Source of the DNA: Nevskia soli DSM 19509
GTDB taxonomy: Bacteria; Pseudomonadota; Gammaproteobacteria; Nevskiales; Nevskiaceae
Reading direction: 5' to 3'
NCBI RefSeq assembly: GCF_000711955.1
Contig: NZ_KL543999.1
Span: 225,666-289,665, forward strand
Length of the DNA: 64,000 nucleotides
Numbering within the stretch: the first letter of the stretch is position 1; every line of letters starts with the position of its first letter. The notes under the pieces were generated by a model that worked only from the letters and a program-made list of their open reading frames with translations, was not told where the DNA came from and made no database searches. A program made the position numbers and the translations under genes. Below are positions 54,069-62,939 of this stretch, piece by piece.

Positions 54069-54196
54069 GGGGTGCCGGAAAAACCTCTGCGGGCGGGCTT
54101 GCGCAATCAAGACCAAATCGGTACGGATTGCTAGTTTACTCCATCGGGCGCACAGCTCAAAGGGCGACCGGCACGGGGCTTCAGCCGGGCTGAGTC

Positions 54197-54226
54197 TTGG
54201 AGACGTCACAGGGTCTGGGGTATAAG
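54197..54226 (+). promoter_or_regulatory. Sigma-70 promoter for the FMN glutamate-synthase-domain gene
   Basis: TTGGAG (54197-54202) and TATAAG (54221-54226) are separated by 18 bp. Transcription would begin near 54233, about 63 nt before the ATG at 54296. Confidence 0.55.
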
Positions 54227-54295
54227 CTCCCGGCGTCCGCCGGTATTGCGCAGACCCTCAAAGGCCATCGAGAAGGGCCATCACAAAGGATTGTC

Positions 54296-55921
54296 ATGAG
54301 CGTTTCTTCCGTGAGTGTTTCGTCGATGCCGCCCTCGCGCCTGTATGCCTTCATTGCGGTGGTTCTGATCACCGTGGTGGCGGGTGCCGCCAGCCTGGTC
54401 AATCCCTATTGGCTGATCCTGGCGGTGATTACCGCCGGGTTGAGCGCGGTCGGCATCTACGACCTGCTCCAGACGCATCACTCCCTGCGCCGCAATTACC
54501 CGATCCTGGCCCACTTCCGCGCCTTTTTCGAAATGATCCGGCCGGAAATCCGCCAGTACCTGCTGGAATCGGACTCGGACGCCATCCCGTTCTCCCGCGC
54601 CCAGCGCTCCCTGGTCTACCAGCGCGCCAAGAACGTGGAAGACAAGCGCCCCTTCGGCACCGAACTGGATGTATACGGCTCCGGCTACGAGTGGATCAAC
54701 CACTCGATGCGCCCGGTCAAGCTGGCCGATACCGATTTCCGCATCCGCATCGGCGGCAAGGACTGCACGCAGCCCTACGAATCCTCGGTGCTGAACATTT
54801 CCGCCATGAGCTTCGGCGCGCTGTCGGCCAACGCCATCCGCGCCCTCAACACCGGCGCCAAGCTGGGCGGCTTCGCCCACGATACCGGCGAGGGCTCGAT
54901 CAGCCGCTACCACCGTGAAAACGGCGGCGACCTGATCTGGGAACTGGGCAGCGGCTATTTCGGCTGCCGCACCGACGACGGCCATTTCGATCCGGACAAG
55001 TTCGCCGCCCAGGCCCGGTCGCCGCAGATCAAGATGGTGGAGCTGAAGCTGTCGCAAGGCGCCAAGCCCGGCCACGGCGGCGTGCTGCCGGGCGCCAAGG
55101 TGACGCCGGAGATCGCCGAGGCGCGCGGCGTGCCGCTGGGCGTGGACTGCGTCTCGCCGGCGCAGCACTCGGCCTTTTCCACGCCGCTGGAAATGATGCA
55201 GTTCATCGCCCGCATGCGCGAACTGTCCGGCGGCAAGCCGGCGGGGTTCAAGTTCGCCCTCGGCCATCCCTGGGAATTCTTCGGCATCTGCAAGGCCATG
55301 CTGGAGAGCGGCATCCTGCCGGACTTCATCGTGGTCGATGGCGGCGAGGGCGGCACCGGCGCGGCGCCGCTGGAATTCACCGACCACATCGGCACGCCCT
55401 TGCAGGAGGCCTTGCTGCTGGTACACAACACGCTGGTGGGCCTGAACCTGCGCGACAAGATCCGCCTCGGCGCCAGCGGCAAGGTCATCTCCGCCTTCGA
55501 TCTGGCCCGCACCCTGGCCATGGGCGCGGACTGGTGCAACGCCGCGCGCGGCTTCATGTTCGCCCTGGGCTGCGTGCAATCGCAGTCCTGCCATACCGAC
55601 CGCTGCCCCACCGGCGTGGCGACCCAGGACCCGCGCCGCCAGCGCTCCCTGGTGGTGGAAGACAAGTCGCAGCGCGTCTTCCATTTCCACCGCAATACCC
55701 TGCATGCCCTGGGCGAGCTGGTCGGCGCCGCCGGCTTGCAGCATCCCGCCGATCTGAAGCCACGGCACATCGTGCGGCGCGTGTCCGGCAGCGAGATCCG
55801 CCTGCTGTCCAACCTGTACAAATTCCTCAAGCCGGGCGAACTGCTGACCAATCCGGCGGCGCACGTGGTGTACGAGACCTACTGGGCGCAGTCTTCGAGC
55901 CGCAGCTTCGACATGCAGTGA
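54296..55921 (+). CDS. Membrane-anchored FMN-binding glutamate-synthase-domain protein
   Basis: A 541-residue protein with one or two N-terminal membrane segments (about residues 17-60), then a full glutamate synthase central FMN-binding barrel. Motifs include NISAMSFGALSANAIRALN, HDTGEGSISRYH, VELKLSQGAKPGHGGVLPG and DGGEGGTGAAPLEF. The cysteine segment CHTDRCPTGVATQDP resembles the 3Fe-4S site of glutamate synthase. There is no glutaminase domain and no GltD gene nearby, so the reaction is unknown. Start ATG 54296 follows an AAAGGA. Confidence 0.88.
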   Translation: MSVSSVSVSSMPPSRLYAFIAVVLITVVAGAASLVNPYWLILAVITAGLSAVGIYDLLQTHHSLRRNYPILAHFRAFFEMIRPEIRQYLLESDSDAIPFSRAQRSLVYQRAKNVEDKRPFGTELDVYGSGYEWINHSMRPVKLADTDFRIRIGGKDCTQPYESSVLNISAMSFGALSANAIRALNTGAKLGGFAHDTGEGSISRYHRENGGDLIWELGSGYFGCRTDDGHFDPDKFAAQARSPQIKMVELKLSQGAKPGHGGVLPGAKVTPEIAEARGVPLGVDCVSPAQHSAFSTPLEMMQFIARMRELSGGKPAGFKFALGHPWEFFGICKAMLESGILPDFIVVDGGEGGTGAAPLEFTDHIGTPLQEALLLVHNTLVGLNLRDKIRLGASGKVISAFDLARTLAMGADWCNAARGFMFALGCVQSQSCHTDRCPTGVATQDPRRQRSLVVEDKSQRVFHFHRNTLHALGELVGAAGLQHPADLKPRHIVRRVSGSEIRLLSNLYKFLKPGELLTNPAAHVVYETYWAQSSSRSFDMQ

Positions 55922-55997
55922 GGATTCCCCACTTCGCGCCGGCCATTCCATGTCCGGCCGGCTGAAACAGGCGGGTCAAACAGGCTAGGATTCGCGA

Positions 55998-56447
55998 ATG
56001 GATCCAAGCGAATACAAGTGGGATGTGGTCGAGCCGTTCATCGAGCGCGTCACCGTGCAGGCGGGCGATATCGACCGCTTCGGCCACACCAATAACGTGG
56101 TGTACCTGAGCTGGCTGGAGCGCGTCGCCTGGTCGCATTCGCGGACACTGGGGCTGGATTTCAGCGACTACGAGCGGTTCGGCTGCGGCTGCGTGGTGCG
56201 GCGGCACGAGCTGGATTACCTGGCGCCGACCTTCGCCGGCGACGAATTGCTGCTGGCCACCTTCATCCACGAAAACGACGGCCGCCTGACCATGTGGCGC
56301 GGCTACCAGATCATTCGCGCCGGCGACGGCAAGACCGTGTTGCGCGGACGCACCCAGTGGGTTTGCGTGGACATGAAAACCGGCAAGCCGCGCCGGCAGC
56401 CGCCGGAATTCCTGGAGGCCTACAAGCCGGCGACGCCGGTGGTGTAA
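55998..56447 (+). CDS. Hotdog-fold acyl-CoA thioesterase (YbgC/4HBT family)
   Basis: A 149-residue thioesterase with the hallmark aspartate region DIDRFGHTNNVVYLSWLERVAW, ELDYLAPTFAGDELL, and a conserved TQWVCVDMKTGKPRRQP end. It hydrolyses acyl-CoA or acyl-ACP thioesters; the chain length is not predictable. It stands 76 bp after the preceding gene, probably in the same transcript. Confidence 0.88.
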   Translation: MDPSEYKWDVVEPFIERVTVQAGDIDRFGHTNNVVYLSWLERVAWSHSRTLGLDFSDYERFGCGCVVRRHELDYLAPTFAGDELLLATFIHENDGRLTMWRGYQIIRAGDGKTVLRGRTQWVCVDMKTGKPRRQPPEFLEAYKPATPVV

Positions 56448-56495
56448 GCGGTTCTGCTTGCCGAGCGAATCGGCGACATCGATTCAGAGACGGCG

Positions 56496-56930
56496 CTATT
56501 CCAGCCAGAGCAACCGCGGCGCCTCACCCAGCGTGCCGACCAGGATGGCGTTCTGGCGGAAATGCCGGCCCAGCTCTTCGGCGAAGCCGGGCGGGGGATC
56601 GCACAACAGGAAGCCCGGTTCATCCGGCCATTGCGCCTGCGGATCGCGATTGATGCTGCTGGCGCAGTGCAGATCGAGGTGCTGCACGATTTCGTTCAAT
56701 TCTTCCAGCAGGCGCGTGTTTTCCGCCTCGCCGCAGGGCTGCGAGCCGGGATTGCACGGCGTGACGATGGCCCAGTCCGTCTGCACGCCACTCTCGCGGC
56801 GCAGCCGCTCGTCGTCGGCGGCCTGGTGTGAATCCACGCGCAGAACCAGATCGCCGGCCTGCAGTTCCACCCGATATTCGGTGCGCCGGTAGGCGGCTTC
56901 CCAGTTTGCGCGGATTTCTGCCGGGATCAT
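56496..56930 (-). CDS. DUF3293 domain protein
   Basis: A 144-residue protein starting MIPAEIRANWEAAYRRTEYRV. The segment TDWAIVTPCNPGSQPCGEAENTRLLEEL is characteristic of DUF3293. Function is unknown. The start overlaps the stop of the alpha/beta hydrolase gene upstream (ATGA), so the two are translated together. Convergent with the thioesterase gene. Confidence 0.82.
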   Translation of the reverse strand: MIPAEIRANWEAAYRRTEYRVELQAGDLVLRVDSHQAADDERLRRESGVQTDWAIVTPCNPGSQPCGEAENTRLLEELNEIVQHLDLHCASSINRDPQAQWPDEPGFLLCDPPPGFAEELGRHFRQNAILVGTLGEAPRLLWLE

Positions 56931-57445
56931 GGGACCGCCTCCAGGGTGCGCCGCAGCAGGTCGTCGAACAACAAATCCAGTGCTGGCAATTGATCGTTCA
57001 GCGTATGCCCGCTGTTCAGCACGTGCAATGCCGCATTGTGGGTGCGGGCGAAGCGGATGGCGCGCTCCACCGGCACGATGTCGTCGCTCCAGCCGTGCAC
57101 CACGCTGCACAGGGCGGGGATGCCGGCGGGTTCCGCGTCGAAGCCGGGAAAGTACAGCGCCGGGGCCATCAGCAGCAGGGCCTGCGGCTTGAGGGCGGCG
57201 CAGGCCATGGCGGAGACGTAACCGCCCATGCTGGAGCCCACCAGCACCAGGGCGCGCCCGGCTTTCGGCGCCAGTTCCAGCAATTGCGCCACCCGGGCGT
57301 GCGGATCATGCGAATGGCTATAATCGGGGCTGATGACCTCGTAGCCCCGGCGCTTGGCCGTGTCGGCGAGGTGCGTGATCTTGGTCCCCCAGGGGCCGCT
57401 TTCTTTACCGTGTGCGAAGCACACCAGGGCATCCGGAATGGTCAT
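56927..57445 (-). CDS. Small alpha/beta hydrolase (YqiA/dienelactone-like)
   Basis: A 172-residue hydrolase with nucleophile elbow GSSMGGYVSA, oxyanion segment CFAHGKESGPWG, an Asp in HGWSDDIVPVE and a His in LNSGHTLND. This is a full triad in a compact fold like YqiA-type esterases. The substrate is unknown. First gene of a two-gene unit with the DUF3293 protein, and divergent from the small gene at 57458. Confidence 0.85.
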   Translation of the reverse strand: MTIPDALVCFAHGKESGPWGTKITHLADTAKRRGYEVISPDYSHSHDPHARVAQLLELAPKAGRALVLVGSSMGGYVSAMACAALKPQALLLMAPALYFPGFDAEPAGIPALCSVVHGWSDDIVPVERAIRFARTHNAALHVLNSGHTLNDQLPALDLLFDDLLRRTLEAVP

Positions 57446-57457
57446 GGAGAGGGCAAT

Positions 57458-57760
57458 TTGAAGGCGGGAAAGAAACCTGCCGGCATCTTAGCCAAAGCCC
57501 GCGAACGGCGCCGCCGCGCGCAGGAGCCGCTGGAAGTGCGCATGACCATGCGCTTCAATTTCGGCGACACGCCGGAAGAGGCGGTGACCGTGATGAACGA
57601 TCGCCGCGTGCCGATGGTCGGCAGCGTGTTCGAAAGCCGCGACCGCATCCTGCGCGCCTTCACGGTGCTGCTGATGCGCACCGGCATGGCCCAGCCCAAG
57701 GTGGCGAAAGAGTTGATCCCCCTGTTACGCCTGTTGCCCGGAGTGGGACGCAAGAAGTGA
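57458..57760 (+). CDS. Small basic protein of unknown function, TTG start
   Basis: A 100-residue basic protein (LARARERRRR-like N-terminus, core MRFNFGDTPEEAVTVMNDRR). TTG 57458 is chosen because GGAGAGGG lies 4 nt upstream. An ATG at 57542 would give only 72 residues without a Shine-Dalgarno. The C-terminus ends GVGRKK. No family is recognised. Its stop overlaps the next start (GTGA). Confidence 0.6.
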   Translation: MKAGKKPAGILAKARERRRRAQEPLEVRMTMRFNFGDTPEEAVTVMNDRRVPMVGSVFESRDRILRAFTVLLMRTGMAQPKVAKELIPLLRLLPGVGRKK

Positions 57761-58056
57761 AATACCTGCTTTATGTGGACGCCGCGCTGGCCGCGCTGGG
57801 CGTGGCAATGACGGTGTCGATCAGCTATGTCTGCCTGGTCTACGGCATCTTCCAGAATTCCGAGCCGGGCATGCGGGCGGGTTTTCCCAGCCTGCTGGTG
57901 GTTTCCGCCTGCTTCCTGGCCCTGGCCGTTGCCGGCTGCTTGGCCACCTATGGCTTGTGGAAACGGCGCAGCTGGAACTGGAAGGCGCAGGCCCTGCTCG
58001 GCGCCTTGCTGCCTGCGCTATACCTGATCGTCTACGCCAATCTGAAGGGCGCCTGA
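57757..58056 (+). CDS. Small integral membrane protein, GTG start
   Basis: A 99-residue protein starting KYLLYVDAALAALGVAMTVS after the initiator. Three membrane spans are expected at about residues 6-31, 45-65 and 75-94. GTG 57757 overlaps the preceding stop (GTGA), so the two small proteins are translationally coupled. No family is recognised. Confidence 0.65.
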   Translation: MKYLLYVDAALAALGVAMTVSISYVCLVYGIFQNSEPGMRAGFPSLLVVSACFLALAVAGCLATYGLWKRRSWNWKAQALLGALLPALYLIVYANLKGA

Positions 58057-58123
58057 GGCAGGGCTTCGCCAGGCGCCGCGGTGCCGGCCCGCTGTCCGTT
58101 TTCGCAAAAAAAGACCCGATCCA

Positions 58124-59539
58124 ATGGAAACACGCGCCCCCCGACATTACGACCTGGCGAGCCTGATTCCCATCGCAGCCGGCCTGTGGTGGCTGCTGGC
58201 CGCCCATGGCGGCGGCTGGCTGCTGTGGGGCCTGATTCCGGGCGTGCTCCTGCTGGCCAGCGGCATGTCGATGCTGCTGTGGCACGAGGTCGGCAAGCAG
58301 ACCCAGTACATGGCCCTGGGCGCCTTGGTCGGCGCCTTGTTCTGGCTGCCCGCGGCCTGGACCGGCAGCGCCGGCGGTGCGTTCATCGCGCTGCTGCTGT
58401 CGGCGGCCTCGTTCTTCGTCGCCGGCCGTACCGCCCTGCGCTATGCCGACCGTGCCGAAGGCGCGCCGCCGCCGCCGATGGAAGCCCGGGTCTTCGCCAA
58501 GGCCGCCCTCGACGAAGCGCTCACCGGTTATTTCGTCGCCATGGCCAAGTCGCCCAGCGGCGATCTGGCCGAGCGCATGTGCGACGAAGCGGCGAAGCTG
58601 GAAGAGGTGCTGCGCAGCCGCGGCTGGCTCGATGATCCGGCCAGCTTCCACAAGGCGCCGCCGGCACCGGAAAGCGTGCGGCAGACCGCCGCCCGCGCCG
58701 TCGGCGTCGACTACCAGCGCCTGCGCTACCCCAGCGGCTTCATCCCCGAGCCGACACTGCCCGGCGCCGACCGCTGGGTCAGCCACGAGCGCAACCGCGA
58801 CTGTGCCGCCTGGATGTTGCGCCACGATGCGCCGGGCCGGCCCTGGCTGCTGTGCATCCACGGCTACCGCATGGGCTTTCCACTGGCCGACTTCCGCCTG
58901 TTCGAGCCCAGGCACCTGCACCAGAAGTTGGGCCTGAACCTGCTGATGCCGATCCTGCCCCTGCATGGGCCGCGTCGGCTGGGCTGGCAGAGCGGCGACT
59001 ATTACCTCGACGGCGATCTGCTCGACCTGCTGCACGCCGAGACCCAGGCCCTGTGGGACCTGCGCCGCGCCATCGCCTGGATTCGCGCGCAGGACCCGAC
59101 GGCGCGCATCGGCGTGCTCGGCTACAGCCTCGGCGGCTACAACGCCAGCCTGCTGGCGACGCATGAGCCGGGGCTGGATTTCGTCGTCGCCGGCATCGCC
59201 GTCGCCGACTTCGTGCCTTTGCTGTGGGGCCACCTGCCGGTGCCGCATCGCACCTATTTCGAAGCGCACGGCCTCAGTGCGGATCGTCTGCGTACGCTGC
59301 TCCACGTGGTGTCGCCCCTGGCTTGCGCGCCGAAGCTGCCGCCGGAGCGGCTGCACCTGTTCGCCGGCAGCGCCGATCGCGTGGTGACGCCGGACCAACC
59401 ACTGCGCCTGGCGAAGCACTGGGGGCGGCCGATCGAGTGGTACCAGGGTGGGCACCTGACCTTCCGTGGCGAGCGCGGGGTGCTGCGCTGTATCGAGGGG
59501 GCCATTGCGGGCGCGGGCTGGGAAAGGCCCGCACCCTGA
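58124..59539 (+). CDS. Alpha/beta hydrolase with N-terminal membrane domain
   Basis: A 471-residue protein. Residues of about 12-110 contain three to four hydrophobic spans. The rest is an alpha/beta hydrolase with the nucleophile elbow GVLGYSLGGYNASLL, an Asp in GSADRVVTPDQP and a His in GGHLTFRGE. A lipase or peptidase-like role at the inner membrane is possible, and the substrate is unknown. It follows the small membrane protein gene by 67 bp. Confidence 0.8.
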   Translation: METRAPRHYDLASLIPIAAGLWWLLAAHGGGWLLWGLIPGVLLLASGMSMLLWHEVGKQTQYMALGALVGALFWLPAAWTGSAGGAFIALLLSAASFFVAGRTALRYADRAEGAPPPPMEARVFAKAALDEALTGYFVAMAKSPSGDLAERMCDEAAKLEEVLRSRGWLDDPASFHKAPPAPESVRQTAARAVGVDYQRLRYPSGFIPEPTLPGADRWVSHERNRDCAAWMLRHDAPGRPWLLCIHGYRMGFPLADFRLFEPRHLHQKLGLNLLMPILPLHGPRRLGWQSGDYYLDGDLLDLLHAETQALWDLRRAIAWIRAQDPTARIGVLGYSLGGYNASLLATHEPGLDFVVAGIAVADFVPLLWGHLPVPHRTYFEAHGLSADRLRTLLHVVSPLACAPKLPPERLHLFAGSADRVVTPDQPLRLAKHWGRPIEWYQGGHLTFRGERGVLRCIEGAIAGAGWERPAP

Positions 59540-59634
59540 TTTATCGGCGCCCTCGATCATCTGCTCGGCGGGCCAATGATGAATTGCCGCCATCGCGCTA
59601 AACTCAACCACAGAAATATTCCGAGTCCAGCACA

Positions 59635-60756
59635 ATGAAACGAGTCTGCATCAGCGGCAGTGGCCTGTTCACGCCGGCTGAATCCATCTCCAACGACGAA
59701 CTCGTTGCCGCCTTCAACGCCTACGTCGAGAACCACAACGCCGAGAACGCGACCGCCATTGCGGCCGGCGCGGTGGAGCCGCTGCAGCCTTCGAGCAGCG
59801 AGTTCATCGTCAAGGCCTCGGGCATCAAGGCGCGCTACACGGTCAACAAGGCCGGCGTGCTCGATCCCAAGGTGATGCGCCCGCTGATCCGCAACCGCGG
59901 CGACGACGAGCCCTCGCTGCTGGCGGAGATGGCAGTGGCCGCGGCGCAGCAGGCCTTGCAGAACGCCGGTCGCGAAGCCAAGGACGTCGACATGGTGCTG
60001 GTGGCCTGCTCCAACCTGCAGCGGCCGTACCCGGCCATCGCGGTGGAAGTGCAGCACTACCTCGGCATCCAGGGCTACGGCTACGACATGAACGTGGCCT
60101 GCGCCTCGGCGGCGTTCGGCGTGCAGGCGGCGGTCGATGCGGTGGCGGGCGGCTCGGCGCGCGCGGTGCTGGTGATCAGCCCGGAGATCTGCACCGGTCA
60201 CCTGAATTTCCGTAATCGCGATTGTCACTTCATCTTCGGCGACGCCGCCACGGCGTTGCTGGTCGAGCCGCTCGATACGGCGGTGAGCAAGGACCGTTTC
60301 GAAGTGCTGGGAACGCGCCTGCAAACCCAGTTCTCCAATAACATCCGCAACAATTTCGGCTTCCTCAACGCTTCCGAGCAGCCGCCACGCCCCTGGAACG
60401 ACGTGTTGTTCCACCAGGAAGGCCGCAAGGTGTTCAAGGAAGTGGTGCCGATGGTGGCGGAGCTGCTGAACAGCCACCTGGGCGACCTCGGCATCGTGCC
60501 CTCCACCGTCCGCCGCTTCTGGCTGCACCAGGCCAACCTGGGCATGAACCAGCTGATCGCCAAGCGGGTGCTGGGCCACGAGCCGGGCACCGACGATGCA
60601 CCGGTGATCCTCGACGAGTACGCCAACACCAGTTCGGCCGGTTCGGTGATCGCGTTCCACAAGTACCACCAGGACCTGAAGGCGGGTGATGTAGGGGTGC
60701 TGTGCGCTTTCGGCGCCGGCTATTCGGCCGGCAGCGTGGTTTTGCGGCGCCTGTAA
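59635..60756 (+). CDS. Beta-ketoacyl-ACP synthase III-like protein (PA3286 type)
   Basis: A 373-residue thiolase-fold condensing enzyme. Active-site Cys156 lies in MNVACASAAFG, the His in FWLHQANLGMN and the Asn in EYANTSSAGSV. The size and the long insert after residue 30 (VENHNAENATAIAAG) match the Pseudomonas aeruginosa PA3286 group rather than the ~320-residue housekeeping FabH. That group condenses medium-chain acyl-CoA with malonyl-ACP. No other fatty acid synthesis genes flank it. Confidence 0.88.
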   Translation: MKRVCISGSGLFTPAESISNDELVAAFNAYVENHNAENATAIAAGAVEPLQPSSSEFIVKASGIKARYTVNKAGVLDPKVMRPLIRNRGDDEPSLLAEMAVAAAQQALQNAGREAKDVDMVLVACSNLQRPYPAIAVEVQHYLGIQGYGYDMNVACASAAFGVQAAVDAVAGGSARAVLVISPEICTGHLNFRNRDCHFIFGDAATALLVEPLDTAVSKDRFEVLGTRLQTQFSNNIRNNFGFLNASEQPPRPWNDVLFHQEGRKVFKEVVPMVAELLNSHLGDLGIVPSTVRRFWLHQANLGMNQLIAKRVLGHEPGTDDAPVILDEYANTSSAGSVIAFHKYHQDLKAGDVGVLCAFGAGYSAGSVVLRRL

Positions 60757-60778
60757 CCGGATTGACACATTCGGGCGG

Positions 60779-60830
60779 CGCCCTTGCCAGCGGCCACCCC
60801 GGCCGCTACGGTGATGGCCGTGGCAGGGCG
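60779..60830. repeat. GC-rich nested hairpin between the ketosynthase gene and phoB
   Basis: CGCCCTTGCCA (60779-60789) pairs with TGGCAGGGCG (60821-60830) with one bulge, and AGCGGCC (60789-60795) can pair with GGCCGCT (60801-60807). No T-run follows. It may be a REP-like element or a weak terminator. Confidence 0.5.
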
Positions 60831-60843
60831 GGGTTGGCGGGGA

Positions 60844-60875
60844 CTGTCAAAAATCCGCAACATCTTGCTTATAGC
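60844..60875 (+). promoter_or_regulatory. Candidate Pho box and -10 of phoB-phoR
   Basis: CTGTCAA at 60844-60850 matches six of seven bases of the PhoB half-site CTGTCAT. Four bases later the second half (CCGCAAC) is poor. A TTATAG-type -10 at 60869-60874 is correctly placed just downstream. PhoB autoregulation is common, so the site is plausible, but only one half is good. Confidence 0.45.
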
Positions 60876-60899
60876 CTGATTAGTGACGTTTAATCGGCT

Positions 60900-61598
60900 A
60901 TGGGCATGCAAAACAAGAAAATTCTGGTCGTAGAGGACGAGGCACCGATCCGCGACATGCTGCGCTTCGCGCTGGAGCGTGCCGAGTTTCATATCAGCCT
61001 CGCTGCGGACGTGCCGGAGGCACGGCTGCGTATCGCCGAGTCGCGGCCCGACCTGATCCTGCTCGACTGGATGATGCCCGGTGTGTCCGGCATCGAGTTC
61101 ACCCGCGAGCTGAAGGCGGCTCCGATGACCAAGGACATTCCGATCATCATGGTCACGGCGCGGGCCGAGGAAGAAGATACCGTGCGCGGGCTCAATGTCG
61201 GCTGCGACGACTACATCTCCAAGCCCTTCTCCTTCCCCGAGCTGAGCGCGCGCATCCAGGCGGTGCTGCGCCGCACCCTGCCGGGCGGCGAGGAAGAGCA
61301 ACTGGCCGTGGCCGGCTTGCAGGTCGACGCGGCCAGCCAGCGCGTCACCGCCAAGGGCGAGCCGGTGCGGCTCGGACCGACCGAATACCGCCTGCTGCAT
61401 TTCTTTGTCAGCCACCCCGAGCGCGTCTATACCCGCGAGCAGGTGCTCGACCGGGTGTGGGGTCAGAACGTCTACGTCGAAGAACGGACCGTCGACGTGC
61501 ACATCCGTCGTCTGCGCAAGGCGCTGGCGCCGCATGGCTACGACGCCATGATCCAGACCGTGCGCGGCACCGGTTACCGCTTCTCGGAAAAGGTCTAG
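60900..61598 (+). CDS. phoB: Phosphate regulon response regulator PhoB
   Basis: A 232-residue OmpR-family regulator. The receiver domain begins KKILVVEDEAPIRDML, with the phospho-acceptor at Asp56 (LILLDWMMPG) and the conserved Lys in YISKPFSFPEL. The winged-helix DNA-binding domain contains LGPTEYRLLHFFVSHPERVYTREQ and RTVDVHIRRLRKAL. It precedes phoR by 6 bp. ATG 60906 (MQNKK) is an alternative start. Confidence 0.97.
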   Translation: MGMQNKKILVVEDEAPIRDMLRFALERAEFHISLAADVPEARLRIAESRPDLILLDWMMPGVSGIEFTRELKAAPMTKDIPIIMVTARAEEEDTVRGLNVGCDDYISKPFSFPELSARIQAVLRRTLPGGEEEQLAVAGLQVDAASQRVTAKGEPVRLGPTEYRLLHFFVSHPERVYTREQVLDRVWGQNVYVEERTVDVHIRRLRKALAPHGYDAMIQTVRGTGYRFSEKV

Positions 61599-61604
61599 CG
61601 GAAA

Positions 61605-62939
61605 GTGCCAAGCCAGGCCCTGAGCCGGGAACTGATCAGGGCGACACTGTGGGCGCTGCTCGGCGGCCTTGTCGGCAGCCGTTTCGGTTTTGCCTGGCTG
61701 GGCGTGTCGGTGGTGCTGGCGTTCCGCCTGATATTGCATCTGCGTAATCTTTCCGCGTTGCGCGCCTGGCTGAGCAGTCCCAAGCAGGTGGCGCTGCCCA
61801 TCGTCGGCGGCACCTGGGGCGAAGCCTTCGACGGCCTGCTGACCCTGCAGAAGCGCAACCGCAAGCGCAAGAAGAAGCTGGCCGCGATCCTGGCCGAGTT
61901 CCAGGCTTCCACCGAGGCCCTGCCGGATGGCGCCGTGGTGCTGGGGCCGAACGGCGAAATCGTCTGGTTCAACGCCGCGGCGCAGGCGCTACTGGGATTG
62001 CGCCTGCCGCAGGATCTGGGGCTGCGGGTGCCGAACCTGGTGCGCGCGCCGTCCTTCACCGAGTACTTCGGCAAGGGCGATTATTCCAGCGACGTCGAAG
62101 CGGTATCGGCGATCAATCCGCAGATCATCCTGGCCTTCCGCATCATTCCCTACGGCAACGGCCAGCGCCTGATGATCGTGCGCGACATCTCCGAGCTGAA
62201 GCGCATGGAAATGGCGCGCCGCGACTTCGTCGCCAACGCCTCGCATGAGCTGCGCACGCCGCTGACTGTGCTGCGCGGTTATCTCGACGTGATGGAGGCG
62301 GATGCGCGCGGCGAGGGTGCGCTCAAGGCCTGGCATACGCCGCTGGCGGAAATGCGCAGCCAGGCGACGCGGATGGAAATGCTCATCGCCGACATGCTCA
62401 AGCTGGCGCGGCTGGAGTCCGATGTGGTGCTGAGCCGGCAGGACCTGCTCGACGTGCCGCGCATGCTGGCGCAGTCGCTGGAAGAAGCCAAGGCGGTATC
62501 GAAGAACGCGCACCGCTTCGAGTTCGAGGTGCAGTCTGACCTGCGCCTGTTCGGCCGCGATACCGAGGTGCAGAGCATCTTCACCAACCTGATCGGCAAC
62601 GCCATCCAGTACACCCCGGCGGGCGGCATCATCCGGGTGCGCTGGTGGGGCGACGACAAGGGCGCGCATTTCTCGGTGGCGGACACCGGCATCGGCATCG
62701 CCGAGAAGGACATCCCGCGCATTACCGAGCGTTTCTACCGGGTCGACGTGGGCCGTTCACGGGCCAGCGGCGGCACCGGCCTGGGGCTGTCCATCGTCAA
62801 GCACGCGCTGGAGCACCATGAAGGCAGGCTGACGGTGGAGAGCGAGCCCGGCGTGGGCAGCACCTTCGCCTGCCACTTCCCGCCGCACCGCGCCCATCGT
62901 GGTGCGCTGCGCAACGAACTGCGGGCGCAAGCGCACTAG
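61605..62939 (+). CDS. phoR: Phosphate regulon sensor histidine kinase PhoR
   Basis: A 444-residue sensor kinase. One or two N-terminal membrane spans (about residues 10-45) are followed by a PAS domain (about 100-200). The phospho-acceptor His214 is in FVANASHELRTPL, and the N, G1 and G2 boxes are NLIGNAIQYTP, VADTGIGIA and GGTGLGLSIVKHAL. The start is GTG 61605, which directly follows phoB. There is no extracellular sensor loop, as usual for PhoR. Confidence 0.95.
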   Translation: MPSQALSRELIRATLWALLGGLVGSRFGFAWLGVSVVLAFRLILHLRNLSALRAWLSSPKQVALPIVGGTWGEAFDGLLTLQKRNRKRKKKLAAILAEFQASTEALPDGAVVLGPNGEIVWFNAAAQALLGLRLPQDLGLRVPNLVRAPSFTEYFGKGDYSSDVEAVSAINPQIILAFRIIPYGNGQRLMIVRDISELKRMEMARRDFVANASHELRTPLTVLRGYLDVMEADARGEGALKAWHTPLAEMRSQATRMEMLIADMLKLARLESDVVLSRQDLLDVPRMLAQSLEEAKAVSKNAHRFEFEVQSDLRLFGRDTEVQSIFTNLIGNAIQYTPAGGIIRVRWWGDDKGAHFSVADTGIGIAEKDIPRITERFYRVDVGRSRASGGTGLGLSIVKHALEHHEGRLTVESEPGVGSTFACHFPPHRAHRGALRNELRAQAH

